Of a stretch of 64,000 nt of DNA, positions 1 through 10,247 are shown piece by piece. This DNA comes from Gigantopelta aegis (taxonomy: Eukaryota > Mollusca > Gastropoda > Neomphalida > Peltospiridae). Location: NCBI RefSeq assembly GCF_016097555.1, contig NC_054701.1:66647598-66711597 (forward strand), written 5' to 3'. A program made the position numbers and the translations under genes. The number at the start of each line of letters is the position of its first letter. Within the stretch, counting starts at the first letter, position 1. The notes beneath the pieces were generated by a model. That model saw nothing but the letters and a program-made list of their open reading frames with translations, ran no database searches and had not been told where the DNA came from.

Positions 1-1442
1 TGGCCTGGACCATATAGATTGGACTTTAAACTTTTAGACCTCCGTTCATAATTTTATGTCGAAATTACTTCTTTTTTTTTAATATTATTAAATAGTCCGA
101 TCCTCTCTTCTTTCTCTTATTTATTTTTGGACGGTCCTTCTAAAATGCTCCAAATTATATAAATATTCGGCCGAGCAGTCAATTCTTTTTATTTTTGAAT
201 TGTACATTTTTTTTTTTTTTCTATTCTATTAACTTTTTTACTAATTTTTATTTTCCAAATTCTGCCCATTTTCAACTCTATCCCCCTCCCTCCCCCCCCC
301 CATCCGAGTCAGGCCACCGATCTTATCGGAGGTCGGACTCTGGATGGGCAGATCAGGTCAGGTCATAGGGTTTTACGTGCACATTCAGAACAAGCTGTTG
401 TAGCTCACGCCTGTCCATGACAGGAAAGGTGTGGGGGGGGGGGGGTTGGAGGGACCGCCTACACTGGCAGGTGCAAGGGAGCACCAGCAGCCCGATTGAA
501 TCGGTGGCAGGCGGGTGGGGGTGGTGGTGGTGGTGGTGCTATGGAATTGTGAATGGAGCCGTTAATGCCAAAGAAAAAAGGTGCGCAGTTTTGTTGAGTA
601 ATTTTGGCGCAAATTTGAACGGTCAGTCGAAAGGTAAATGATCGAGCTAGTATAGGTTTTTGAATCGAGAGTAACTCGTTAGTGAATCGAGAGTAGCTCC
701 TTAATTATAGACCTTCATGATGCTGGTTGTCTCCCTAGGTTGTCCGTAGGGTCCTTTAAGGACCTGACCTCTTCTGGTCGTGGCATGACAACCCAGAGGA
801 GACTCGTGCAATTGTGTAGACACTGGCAGGCAAGGCGGTTTGTTCCGGGGTGGTCGACGTGCTGATGTTGGCATGGTCCTCCGTTTCCTCCTTAGTGACA
901 CCAAGTACATTTTCCAGCAGCAAGTATTTGGGGATTGGGTGGGGGAGGCCGATATTTTTTGGTTCGGCCTCCTCCGGGTGCATTGCAATTGTGTACTCGG
1001 AACCGGTATTCTTTTGTCCGGGTCCTTATTAGAGCACGTGCTGGGCCATTAAATGGGGGGCGGATGCATTGTTATCATTAGTCAATGCATCCTGTGTACT
1101 GTTGCGGTGAACGTGTAGTCTGTGTGTAAATCCTAGTTTGGTGTTTAGGTTGTACTTATTGTCTTACGTCCCTATTCTAATGGTTCCAACGGTCATCATG
1201 ACCCCCCCTCCCCCCCCCCCGTCCTTGTGTAGCGTTGTGAACACAATGGCGGGGGGGGGGGAATTACTCTATTCTAGTTATCTAATTTGAAGGGCGAGCC
1301 CTTATAGTGTAAGTATTGGTTAAAAAGCCTAGTGCTTAACATAGTTTTAACTTTATTACTAATGAACAATCTAGTCACAGGTAACACAACTTTCAGCCAC
1401 ACACACAACCCTAGCGTACTAGTTAATTTTGATTCCCGCCCC

Positions 1443-1474
<32 letters not shown>

Positions 1475-1983
1475 AAAAGATGAATTGACTGGTGAAATGA
1501 ATAATATCTATATGTCAGCAATTGTATAGAGTAGTTTGTTGGGCTTACGCCCCTGTAATATACTGGCTTATTGTCTTACTTGGTCTATCTTCAGTTCTCT
1601 GACTTTCAGCTGTTCTTCTGTGCCCTAAGTGACTTACCGTGGTCTGCCAATTTTATTCACTAATAATAAAGTGCATGCTGCGAGTTCATGAATTGTGCGA
1701 TATATACATGTGGTTTTTCCTGGATCGTGGTTGGCTGGATTGGACCAATGGGCGTGCTGTAAAAAAGGTGGTAATTAATGATCTTATCCTGGTTGATTGC
1801 TTGGCTAGGTTGATTGGTTAATTGCTTATCCAATTGGTTTGCTGCAATCTCAATCCTATCTTGGGGGATAAAAAGGGTTGGAGATTGTTAATCGGTGTTC
1901 AGTACTGTACTGATGGGCGTGTTCGAAACCCTAGTGGTATATGGTCACGTTAAACTAGTTATCTATCTATCTATCTATCTGTG
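1..1983. other. Non-coding DNA with low-complexity tracts
   Basis: No gene is recognised here. The stretch is AT-rich and holds several C or G homopolymers (near 286-302, 430-445, 1200-1220, 1439-1463 and 1250-1260) and a short TATC microsatellite (about 1957-1980). Short reading frames occur but are low-complexity and have no recognisable domain or splice context. Confidence 0.6.
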
Positions 1984-2070
1984 TCGTATAAAGCTCACAC
2001 ATTCATCGATCTTGACACTTGCTCAAAGACGCCTCGGCTCAGGTAGGTGTTTTTAAAACTATACTTCAAA

Positions 2071-2233
2071 GTTTGTTTTCTTTAACGACACCACTAGAAC
2101 ACATTGATTAATTAATCATCGGGTATTGAATGTCAAACATTTGGTAATTTCGACTCGTAGTCATCAGAGGAAACCCGCTACATATTTCCTAATGCAGCAA
2201 GGGATCTTTTATATGCACTTTCCCACAGGCATT
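2071..2233 (-). repeat. SINE fragment, AACGACACCACTAG-tail type
   Basis: The 3' tail and part of the central core of a mollusc SINE, read on the minus strand. It includes the tail motif AACGACACCACTAGAACACA and the core pieces GAGGAAACCCGCTAC and GCAAGGGATCTTTTATATGC. The tRNA-like head is missing. Confidence 0.7.
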
Positions 2234-2310
2234 GTAAACTGACTGTCCTGTATTGTGATTGGTTAATTAGATTCTTTTTCCGGGATCAAATAGACAATAA
2301 TACCCGGAAA

Positions 2311-2345
2311 GCTAATGACGTCATTAGAAAGTGACGTCATTAGCT
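2311..2345. promoter_or_regulatory. Twin CRE-like palindromes
   Basis: Two copies of TGACGTCATTAG lie 20 bp apart, the first within the perfect palindrome CTAATGACGTCATTAG. TGACGTCA is the full cAMP-response/ATF consensus. No function is shown; the nearest gene start is 1.1 kb downstream. Confidence 0.35.
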
Positions 2346-2469
2346 ATTGGAACAGGCGAAGTTGACGACGATTCAAGGGTCTACAGTTAGATTGTAGCCA
2401 GGAATGCTTTTCAAGAAATACCAAATATACAGTGAGTTCCGTTGAAAAACGATCCAGTTTACATTGGAC

Positions 2470-2592
2470 ATAACCATATTGAGTTTTTAGATTTGCGGGT
2501 GTTATTGTCTATTTGATGCCCGCAAATGTTTCATTTTTGGGATCAAATAGACAATAACACCCGCAAATCTAAAAACTCCACATTATGGTTAT
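2470..2592. repeat. Fold-back inverted repeat
   Basis: Left arm 2470-2517 and right arm about 2542-2592 are near-perfect reverse complements (about 48 bp, one small indel) around a spacer of about 24 bp. The motif GATCAAATAGACAATAA also occurs singly at about 2284, just upstream. Copy B of the duplication lacks this hairpin, so it arose or was inserted in copy A only, or was lost from B. Confidence 0.75.
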
Positions 2593-2756
2593 CTCCTAAG
2601 GAAAGCACATACCACGGCCGTTGGTGAGTTGTGGTGCATCGGTTGGAACGACAAAAACCCAAATCAGTTGAATGGATCCACAGAGGTGGTTCGATCCTGC
2701 GACGCAAGCACCTCAGCCGAACACCCAACTGACTGAACTGAATTCCGCCCCTTAAT
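2592..2756 (-). repeat. SINE fragment (head side)
   Basis: Contains GGAAAGCACATACCACGGCC and the following tRNA-like head region in diverged form, minus orientation. It matches copy B at about 34815-34965. Confidence 0.55.
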
Positions 2757-2785
2757 GGGATTCAGAGTCAATAATTTAAAGTAGG

Positions 2786-3212
2786 CATTGCCTGTTGGTC
2801 AATCCCGAACGTTAATACAAACGTTAATAAATATCGTTATCCATTCATCTGATCGGGTCTTTTCTGGTTCCGATCAGTGCACCACAACTAGTCAAAGGCC
2901 GTGGTATGTGCTTTCCTGTCTGTGGGAAAGTGCATATAAAAGATCCCTTACTACCAATGGAAATGTGTAGCGGGTTTCCTCTCTAAGACTATATGTCAAA
3001 ATTACAAAATGTTTGACGTCCAATAGCCGGGCGACAGCGGGTTTCCTCTCTCAATATCTGTGTGGTCCTTAACCATATGTCTGACGCCATATAACCCTAA
3101 ATGCAATGTGTTGAGTGCGTCGTTAAATAAAAATGTATTTATTTCCAATAGCCGATGATTAATAAATCAATGTGCTCTAGTGTTGTCGTTAAACAAAATA
3201 AATTTTAACTTT
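2786..3212 (+). repeat. SINE copies, AACGACACCACTAG-tail type
   Basis: Plus-strand SINE with core GTGGTATGTGCTTTCCTGTC, ATAAAAGATCCCTTACTACC and GTAGCGGGTTTCCTCTCTAAG. The tail ends in TCAATGTGCTCTAGTGTTGTCG. A second, partial core-tail piece of the other tail type (GTGTGGTCCTTAACCATATG) is nested at about 3040-3140. The counterpart in copy B is 35000-35275. Confidence 0.7.
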
Positions 3213-3454
3213 CCTTTATACAGTACAGTAGACTGTTAATAGAAAGTCAAAACGGGTTACTGTGTTTACAAGACATTGATAATTTCAACAGACACAAAAC
3301 CTAATGGGATTTCAACTCAGTAATTTTATATTAAAATAATGAAAACTAAATTAATATTAGCGTTTCTTTTCTTGTTCAGTATATTATATAGACGGTTGAG
3401 TTGTTTAATTTTTGAAAATAAAAATAACAGTTTTTATTATATTGTACAGCACAA

Positions 3455-3718
3455 ATGTTCGTGATGTATGGGCCACTTTGGTTTGTGGTTATCGTTATCA
3501 ATCTTGTCACTGGGGAACTGATCATCCGTCACGGAGACTTCCGTCTGAGAACGTGCACCTCGGACACGTTGTCACGGTTACAGACGGTCAGACGGTTTGA
3601 TGACGTCAGCACTCTTGTGACATGCGGCGTTTATTGTACACGCGAATACACCTGCAGCGCCTTTGTGTACCACGAGTTGAAAAAACATTGCCAACTTTAT
3701 GAGGAAAGACAAAACAAG
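3455..3718 (+). CDS. Exon of a secreted PAN/apple-like + beta-propeller-like protein
   Basis: First recognised coding exon of the only likely host gene in the window. The ATG at 3455 begins a hydrophobic signal peptide (about residues 1-20, ending near VTG). A cysteine-rich stretch follows, with a CGVYC...CSAFVYH...HCQLY pattern that resembles a PAN/apple fold. The exon ends at a strong donor, AAG|GTAAGT (3716-3724), so the reading frame beyond it is intron. A possible acceptor (TTGTACAG) lies just before the ATG, so a 5' UTR exon may be upstream. It ends in phase 0, whereas the exon at 7308 needs one carried base, so an unseen exon of 3n+1 bases or an assembly/sequence error lies between. 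PAN is an inference from cysteine spacing. Copy B at 35518-35642 has lost the signal peptide. Confidence 0.6.
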
Positions 3719-3789
3719 GTAAGTGTGGATAAAGAACACAACACAAGAGATCGAACCACCTCAATGTACACATTCTCTGACTGGGTTTA

Positions 3790-4012
3790 TCCCCGTCCCA
3801 CCCAGTGCTCCACGACTGGTATATCAAAGGTTGTGGTATGTGCTGTCCTGTCAATAGGGAAAGTACATATAGCGGATCCTTTGCTGCTAATGGAAAAAGG
3901 TAGCGGGTTTTCTCTAAGACTGCGTGACAAAAAATTACCAAATGTTTGACATCCAATAGCCGAGGATTAATAATTCAATGTGCTCCAGTGGTGTCACGAA
4001 TGACCGACTACC
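3790..4012 (+). repeat. SINE fragment inside the intron
   Basis: Begins 70 bp after the splice donor. It has the core pieces CCACGACTGGTATATCAAAGG and GTAGCGGGTTTTCTCTAAGAC and the tail AATTCAATGTGCTCCAGTGGTG. It is present at the same place in copy B (35725-35935), so it predates the duplication. Confidence 0.7.
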
Positions 4013-4029
4013 ATTTGTGTTACGAGTTT

Positions 4030-4158
4030 GAAAACGAATCTTACGAACAGAACAGAACAGAACTTTATTCAACTCGGATTACCAAACGGTGATACATTGA
4101 GGTAGTTTACAAACATATTATACAGAGAGCTGCACTAAACGCTTGACAAAAATATAAA

Positions 4159-4209
<51 letters not shown>

Positions 4210-4262
4210 ACACAATAGGTATTATAACCTAACAGTATATATGTATGTGTGTGTGTATGTGT

Positions 4263-4334
<72 letters not shown>

Positions 4335-5175
4335 CACACACACACACACTACAAAATAGGTATAATAATATAACAGTGTTATGAGCAGGAGTATACCTTA
4401 GATGTTAAACACTTCGTACTGTCTATAATTATGTTATATAGATATTTTTGAAAACATGAGTTAATCACATTTAAGAACATACATAATTTCTTTCTCGTTG
4501 ATAGCTTTTTCGAATTAAATAATTGACAAAATGTACTGGGTCTGTCAAAATATTTTTGTTTAGATATATGAATCACTCATTTGCGAAATATGTACATTGA
4601 AGTAAATAATGATATTCATCACGTACAATGGTGTTATAAAGAGGACATTTTCGTTTTTGTCTTTCGATATTTTACCATTGGCCAGTTTCAATTGGTAGAT
4701 AGTGATTACAACTCCTGAATCAACAATATATTGTTCGCAGTTTTTCAGGTAAATATAGAAGATAATTTGGCATGAAAGGGTCGATTTGAAAATTCTGTAT
4801 GTGGAACATTTCGGATATGAATTTAAATTATCATTCCAAGCCTGTCTATACTGATCTCGTAGTCTTTGACTTACAATATGAGTGAATGCTTTCTTACTTG
4901 TAATATTTTGATTTAACCAATAATTTCCCAAGCCTAACATGTTCAGGGTATCTTTTATATTAATTAACCATTTAAATCTATATCCATGATTAATAGTTTC
5001 ACATATCATGATTCTGTATAATATTGCTGATATTTTAGAGGCCTTTCCAGTTATGAGTGCGGCCCAAACATTTTGCATCCTGGTTTTAATCTTAATACCT
5101 AGGGGGAAAACTCCCAATTCACCATAAATCATAGGGAGTGGGGTACTCTTTCTAAGTATCGGTATGTCCATTAAG
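4030..5175 (-). mobile_element. 5'-truncated LINE fragment (C-terminal ORF2 region)
   Basis: On the minus strand, 5171 to about 4560 encodes the C-terminal part of a non-LTR retrotransposon polyprotein, downstream of the RT. It has the motif GELGVFPLGIKIKTRMQNVW, then ISAILYRIM, then SQRLRDQYRQAWND and CSTYRIFK, an order typical of mollusc LINE C-termini. The catalytic RT and endonuclease are absent. The 3' end lies near 4045, where (ACAGA)n abuts ACTTTATTCAACTC. A CA/TA microsatellite (4158-4340) splits the 3' region. The copy-B counterpart (36232-36723) starts from the same 5' break, so truncation preceded the duplication. Confidence 0.7.
4158..4348. repeat. CA and TA microsatellites
   Basis: A (CA)n tract at about 4162-4204, a TGTG-rich stretch at 4240-4262, an uninterrupted (TA)n tract at about 4265-4329 and a further short (CA)n run. 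Apparent reading frames across this are artefacts of the repeat. Confidence 0.9.
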
Positions 5176-5467
5176 CAATTTAATTGAATTTGTTGAATTA
5201 GTGTTTAATGACAACCCCAAGCGGCCAAGGGCATGTGCAGAGATTTCGGGGGTCATATAATAATAAACTAAAAAAAACCCAAACATTTCTTCACAGATAG
5301 ATACGGCTGTTGACAACATAACGCACGGAGCTAGTTGTTGGGTCCGGATGAAAACTGCTTTATCGAATAAAGAAATGAAACAAAACGGTAATGTAATAAC
5401 TAATGATTGTGGGTGCTGCATGTGTTGACTTTCAAGTGGCCATTACTGTAAATCATGAAAATATTAC

Positions 5468-5589
5468 CAGGGCCATAGGTAGGATTGTTTTGTTTTCTTT
5501 AAGTTTCTATAATGCATTCCGGATTTTTTTCTGTGGGGCAACTGCCCCCTTGCCCCAACCCCCACCCCCCTCCGCTAGCTACGGCCCTG
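5468..5589. mobile_element. Short MITE-like element
   Basis: Bounded by imperfect terminal inverted repeats CAGGGCCATAGGTAG and CTAGCTACGGCCCTG, with a C-rich interior (GGGGCAACTGCCCCCTTGCC). It carries no coding capacity. The same element is in copy B at about 36990-37111. Confidence 0.6.
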
Positions 5590-7305
5590 AATGCGTCTGA
5601 TTTTATTGCGTTAGGACTAGTGCAGGGCGCACATTAAGTCAATAATTTCCTTAATGTGCAGAGCGAATTGCTTCCCTCTATTTAGCAAATTTAAAATGGC
5701 GTGGAAATTGTTTATGTTGTTGATGGAAGATTTATTATTTTAATAATAATGATGTAAGTAGGCCTACTTTAATCGGGATTTAGTGAGTATGGAAGGTAAT
5801 GGTTGAAACATGGTGCCACAAGTTTTGAATACCAGCTATATATAGTAGTGGTGTTCCAATGATCTATTGTAATCGAAAATTTATCGGATTGGCTTTTATG
5901 AAGTGATGATCGATTATAAAAATCCACAATCGATTGTGTGGGAAAATGTTAACTACAACTCTTCCTCCATATTAGATGATAAAATTATGCAAATATACAG
6001 TGGTTTGGGTTTGTTTCCATGTGTACATAAAGAAAAACTATAATAAATAGTTAATAAAAGTACAATTAGCCATTTGCAGGGTGCACACGACAATACGTAC
6101 ATGGTCTTTATAATTCAAAGCCTTCTTATGGTCATGGAATTCTAACCGATTTTTGGTTTGTGTGTCGAAAGTTGATCGGTTGGTGCCAATCGATTATAAC
6201 CGATGAAATCTAAAACGATTCTCATCATTAATATATAGGGTATCTAATGCCAAAAGAATGAAAGTTATAGATTTGCGACCGAACAATTTTAAAAACACAT
6301 GAGGCTTTTTTTCGTTATTCATTATTCATATTGATCTATTATTTCCATACTAGATTCAAGTCCAAATAAGGTCTTTGACATATTTGAAGGTGGACGTGCG
6401 AGAACCGAAGTTTTCCATTGGTCTATTCGATGTGCTGAAACAGAAGGACCAATCACATCGTTTCACACATCAAGAGTTCGGCAATTCTCGTAGACATTAC
6501 CACTATTGACAATACTATTAACGATTTGAAACTTGAATTTGTGTGATGATCATTAAGTGCCTTTTTTGTGCAAATAATGAAACATTTATTAAATAATGAA
6601 AATTTTCAGCTGTACCTTTCACGGCATGCGGGCGGTGGACGCAAATCTCATGGCCTAACAATAATCGGACGTAGAAATAACCACACTTTCTACGTCCCTT
6701 CGGACTACGTTGGGACAGGTACACACTAAAATGTGTATTTTTATTAATGCGTCTGGCAAATGCAACTTCCCCCTCCCCCCGAAAAGTACGGCCCCGCAGA
6801 ATGCATTCCTTTTACGTCTGTGTTATCTTGTTCACTACATGATTATTTTCTAATGAAATAAAATAGCACTGTCATTCTGTTAAACAGATATACATGTTTG
6901 GTTGTGGGGATTTTGTTTTGTAATTTTGTTTTGTTTTGGGGTTGTTGGGGGCTTTTTGGGAAAGGGGGTTGTTGTTGAAAAGGAATAGGCTTTTTAGCAA
7001 CAAATGGGCACAAAGTTACGGGTCTAACAAATGCCACAGGGTCATAAATATGCCAACGTTTCCCAGTATTTAATCAACATAATAATACTTAAACTAAGCA
7101 ATGTGAACGACAAAACTGTTATCCGCAACCAAGACCGTAGCTCGAATGGGCAAGGAATAAGAAAGTTAATATTTAAAATGTTAAATACATCCAACCCAAA
7201 CATGTATAGAGTTTGTATATGAAGTAGGGTGAGAATACATATTGACACCAGGAACATATTTTAAAAATATATACTTTTTTAAATGCACAATTACCTTTTA
7301 TTTTC
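5590..7305. other. Presumed intron/intergenic DNA, no gene recognised
   Basis: Lies between the two host-gene exons. It is AT-rich with short inverted stretches such as those around CGATTATAA at 5910 and 6190. CCAAT-type motifs flank 6418-6455. A missing exon of 3n+1 bases may be here, but I could not identify one. It aligns along its length to 37111-39235 in copy B. Confidence 0.5.
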
Positions 7306-7307
7306 AG

Positions 7308-8104
7308 CCCGAAATGTGCGCATACACGACTATAGCTCGCCAAAATTGGTGAAAATAATTAGAGTAGTGGACAACGGGTCTTTGTTTGGAAGCATCATCA
7401 CCTTCCCAGTGGGGCAGGTCAGATACCTGGTTACCTATGGCAGGCAAAAACAAAACAAGCTGTTTCGTATAAAATGGTCAGGCGAAGAAACATTGTCGTG
7501 GAAAAGTCTAACGGTGGACTACTGGGCCAGCGACATGGCGAGATTGACGAACAGCCAAACAGTGACAACAGTGTCCTTCAATGGAGCCGTCATCATCATC
7601 GACGTCTTTCCCTTCTTCAAAATAAACCGCACCATCAATCCCTCGGGACGCTTTCGCCGCATCGACGTCTTCAGTGAGCAATTGGTCGTTCTGGCGGATG
7701 TGAGGAAAGTCTTCCTGCTGAACTTAACCTCAGAGGAACCAAGCACTGCATTCCGCCCAGGAAATTCAATTGACGGTCTTGCCATTTCGCCAGACGGCAA
7801 TCTGCTTCTGGCTCACCCTACAGGGGTAGCTCTGTACAACATGTCCGGGGCTGTTATATGGCAATACGAAACAGCCAGAGTGATTCTGTTTGTCAGGTTT
7901 GACGGGATGGGGAATATTATATTAGTCAACGACAAAGACAAATCGATGGAACTGATTTCAGGAAAAGGTGAATTCCTAAAGACTATTTTGAAGAGAAATT
8001 CTAAGTGGAATTATAAACCAAGCTATATAACATTTGATGAAGAGGGAGATTTATACATGTCTGACAAAAAGTCCAATTTAATTTATATCTTTCATTTTCA
8101 ATGA
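7308..8104 (+). CDS. Terminal exon: beta-propeller (NHL/SMP-30-like) domain
   Basis: A polypyrimidine tract and acceptor TTATTTTCAG end at 7307. The open frame then runs about 265 codons to TGA at 8102-8104. The protein shows repeated blade-like units: GLAISPDGNLLLA, FDGMGNIILVND and ITFDEEGDLYMSD. These resemble NHL/SMP-30-type beta-propeller strands, in which a G-x-x-x-D-x-x-G-x-hydrophobic core recurs. N-linked sites (NRT, NLT) fit a secreted protein. Presumably it is joined to the signal-peptide exon at 3455-3718, with the phase problem noted there. No catalytic residues can be assigned. Copy B (39238-39589) has lost about 500 bp of this exon and is frameshifted near its end, so only copy A can encode the domain. 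Confidence 0.65.
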
Positions 8105-8666
8105 TTAATTTCCGCATAATATTACTGAATCATGATAGTCCACGGTGCTGTATTTGAGGGTGTGGGTCGAGGTTATTGCACTTTGCATGGCGTAGTAGAA
8201 CATGATTTATTAACTAAATGTATATAATATAAATACAAATCAAACGTACATCAGTTGAGCGAAAACATTATCGTGAGCTTAATTTTTATTTTTATTTTTT
8301 TAAGCCACTGGCCCATCGGGCTCCTGGGTTTTCAGTTGTAGCTATTCCTGGGTGTCAGGCTAGTGGATTTGTCGAACTCTGGATTAGATTAACTGTTCAG
8401 TGTTTTATCAAAACATATATATGTTTTACGTTTGTTTGTTGTGCTTATATAAAAAACAACCCAAATGTTTATTAATAATCTAAGGCAAATTACAAAATGG
8501 TTTCCTCAACAAGACGACAATCAGTGTTTGTATATAACATTTTTGAGGCATAAATATATATAACAACTTTGATGTCTTAATCTTGTTAGATGTCGTATAA
8601 ATTAATGGTTATAATAGTAAAATTGTTTGGTTAAGAAATATAGCATGCATTCATAATTTTAATATA
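8105..8666. other. 3' flank of host gene, no gene seen
   Basis: AT-rich sequence shared with copy B (39540-40095). It includes a short segment GCCACTGGCCCATCGGGCTC that reads like a dispersed repeat fragment. No open frame of note. Confidence 0.6.
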
Positions 8667-8672
8667 CTGACA
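8667..8672. repeat. Polinton target-site duplication, left (CTGACA)
   Basis: CTGACA directly precedes the left Polinton terminus and is repeated exactly at 17793-17798. Six bases is the usual Polinton target duplication length. Confidence 0.9.
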
Positions 8673-8998
8673 AGTAGTAAGGAGGCCTGTTGAGTGCCAT
8701 GACCTACTTTCCGTGACCTTGACCTTGATGACGTAACGGCCTTGTGCCGTGACCTCGTCCTACTGACCCACTTAGACTGTCCTTGACCTTGATGACGTCA
8801 CGGTCTTGTCACGTGACTTCGTCCTACTGACCCGGTCCTGACCTACTTAGACTGGCCTACTGTGCCGTGTGCAACGTCCTACTGACCCGGCCCTGACCTA
8901 CTTAGACTGACCTTGACCTACTTAGACTGGCCTACTGTTCCGTGTGGAACGTCCTACTGACCCGGCCCTGACCTACTTAGACCCGCCCCTGACCTTAG
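8673..8998 (+). repeat. Polinton left terminal inverted repeat
   Basis: About 325 bp, matching the reverse complement of about 17513-17792. It is built from repeating pieces: TGACCTACTTAGACTG, GTCCTACTGACCCGGCCC and CCTTGACCTTGATGACGTCA. The left end has one more internal repeat than the right. Both ends contain CRE-like TGACGTCA. Confidence 0.92.
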
Positions 8999-9012
8999 AC
9001 TGGCACGAAGAG

Positions 9013-9022
9013 TATAAAAAGG
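9013..9022 (+). promoter_or_regulatory. TATA box at the inner edge of the left TIR
   Basis: TATAAAAAGG lies 130 bp upstream of the ATG of the BIR-domain gene and just inside the TIR. It is the likely promoter of the first Polinton gene. Confidence 0.6.
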
Positions 9023-9151
9023 CTAGATACGGCTTCATTGTCATTCGCTCGCTGAAAACGATCAGATCTACGTTCGTTTTACTAGAGAACAGACGTGTTT
9101 TATGATTCTGACATTCTTGTGTCTTGTTGCACTCTATCTGGAACGAAGAAG

Positions 9152-10081
9152 ATGGCATCGGGATATTCGAGCAGTGTTAGTAGCAGCAGCAGTAGCGACG
9201 AGGACGACATCTTGGTCTGCAAATGTTCAGAAAGACATACGATCAAAAGAGTGGCTACCAAACCAGAAGAAGTAAAGTTTGTTTTATTTAACGACGCCGC
9301 TAGAGCACATTGATTTTTTATCTTATCATCGGCTATTGGACGTCAAACATATGGTCATTCTGACACTGTTTTTAGAGGAAACCCGCTGTCGCCACATAGG
9401 CTACTCTTTTTACGACAGGCAGCAAGGGATCTTTTATTTGCGCTTCCCACAGGCAGGATAGCACAAACCATGGCCTTTGTTGAACCAGTTATGGATCACT
9501 GGTCGGTGCAAGTGGTTTACACCTACCCATTGAGCCTTGCGGAGCACTCACTCAGGGTTTGGAGTCGGTATCTGGATTAAAAATCCCATGCCTCGACTGG
9601 GATCCGAACCCAGTACCTACCAGCCTGTAGACTATTGGCCTGCCACGACGCCACCGAGGCCGGTAAACCAGAAGAAGAACATTTCATGGATCAAACGGAT
9701 GCTGTCTGTGACAATATGGATGAAAATGGTGAAATCAAAGAAGCCGTGGATCAAACAGAAGCCGCTCGAGAATATAAAACAGACGCTGCCTGGGATGATG
9801 AAGAAGACTGCTGTTCGAGACGTTACCTGTTCTGTCATCGTCCCGAAATGCGCCACATCTACACGCGGATGCAGACATTTGGGTGGTGGCCCATACAGTT
9901 ACGCCAGAAACCGAGGGAGCTCGCCAAGGCCGGTTTCTTCAACACAGGGGATCACGATGCCGTCGTCTGTTACTGTTGTGGACTAGGCGCCTACCGATGG
10001 CAGAGAATGGACGACCCAGTGATGGAACATTACAGACTGTCCCCGAGATGTCCCTATGTGAATAACGTGTTCAGACATTAA
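9152..10081 (+). pseudogene. BIR-domain (IAP-like) Polinton gene split by a SINE
   Basis: The start chosen is the ATG at 9152, followed by a serine-rich and acidic N-terminus. The frame is cut by a SINE at 9273-9664, which introduces a stop at 9311-9313. The same frame resumes at 9665 and runs to the stop before 10082. The C-terminal part holds a canonical BIR zinc domain: the motif GFFNTGDHDAVVCYC, then Cys-X2-Cys-X16-His-X6-Cys, with the DDP..EH signature (about 9930-10065). BIR domains of the inhibitor-of-apoptosis family bind caspases or IAP-binding motifs; whether this one does is unknown. There is no RING domain. An AATAAA follows at about 10173. The gene lies directly behind the left TIR, in the position of an accessory gene. 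The insertion plus one target duplication is 405 bp, a multiple of three. Confidence 0.85.
9273..9664 (-). repeat. SINE-1 inserted in the BIR gene
   Basis: A 392-bp SINE in minus orientation. The tRNA-like head is at the right (reverse of CCACCGAGGCCGG, B-box-like GGTTCGGATCCCA on the minus strand). The core contains GGAAACCCGCTGTCGCCAC, and the tail is at the left next to TTTATTTAACGACG. It is flanked by a perfect 13-bp target duplication AAACCAGAAGAAG (9260-9272 and 9665-9677). Confidence 0.93.
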
Positions 10082-10247
10082 CAGTTTCAAACACGCGTGA
10101 GACACTTGAATGTTTTTGACATAACTGTATGTTTTGTCATATATTTTATGTACTACATTTTTGTTGTTTAGTAATAAAATTTTGCGTTGTATCCTTCCGT
10201 TATTTATAAATAGCATGACTTTGTGACACGTATGTCAGTTGAGAACC

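Noticed and set aside
417..641. Gly/Trp-rich frame near the window start
   Set aside because: Produced by G-rich low-complexity DNA; no homology or gene context.
8690..9000. Regular repeats in the Polinton TIR that could suggest a CRISPR-like array
   Set aside because: Spacing is irregular, blocks abut each other and the whole region is an inverted terminal repeat of a eukaryotic element.
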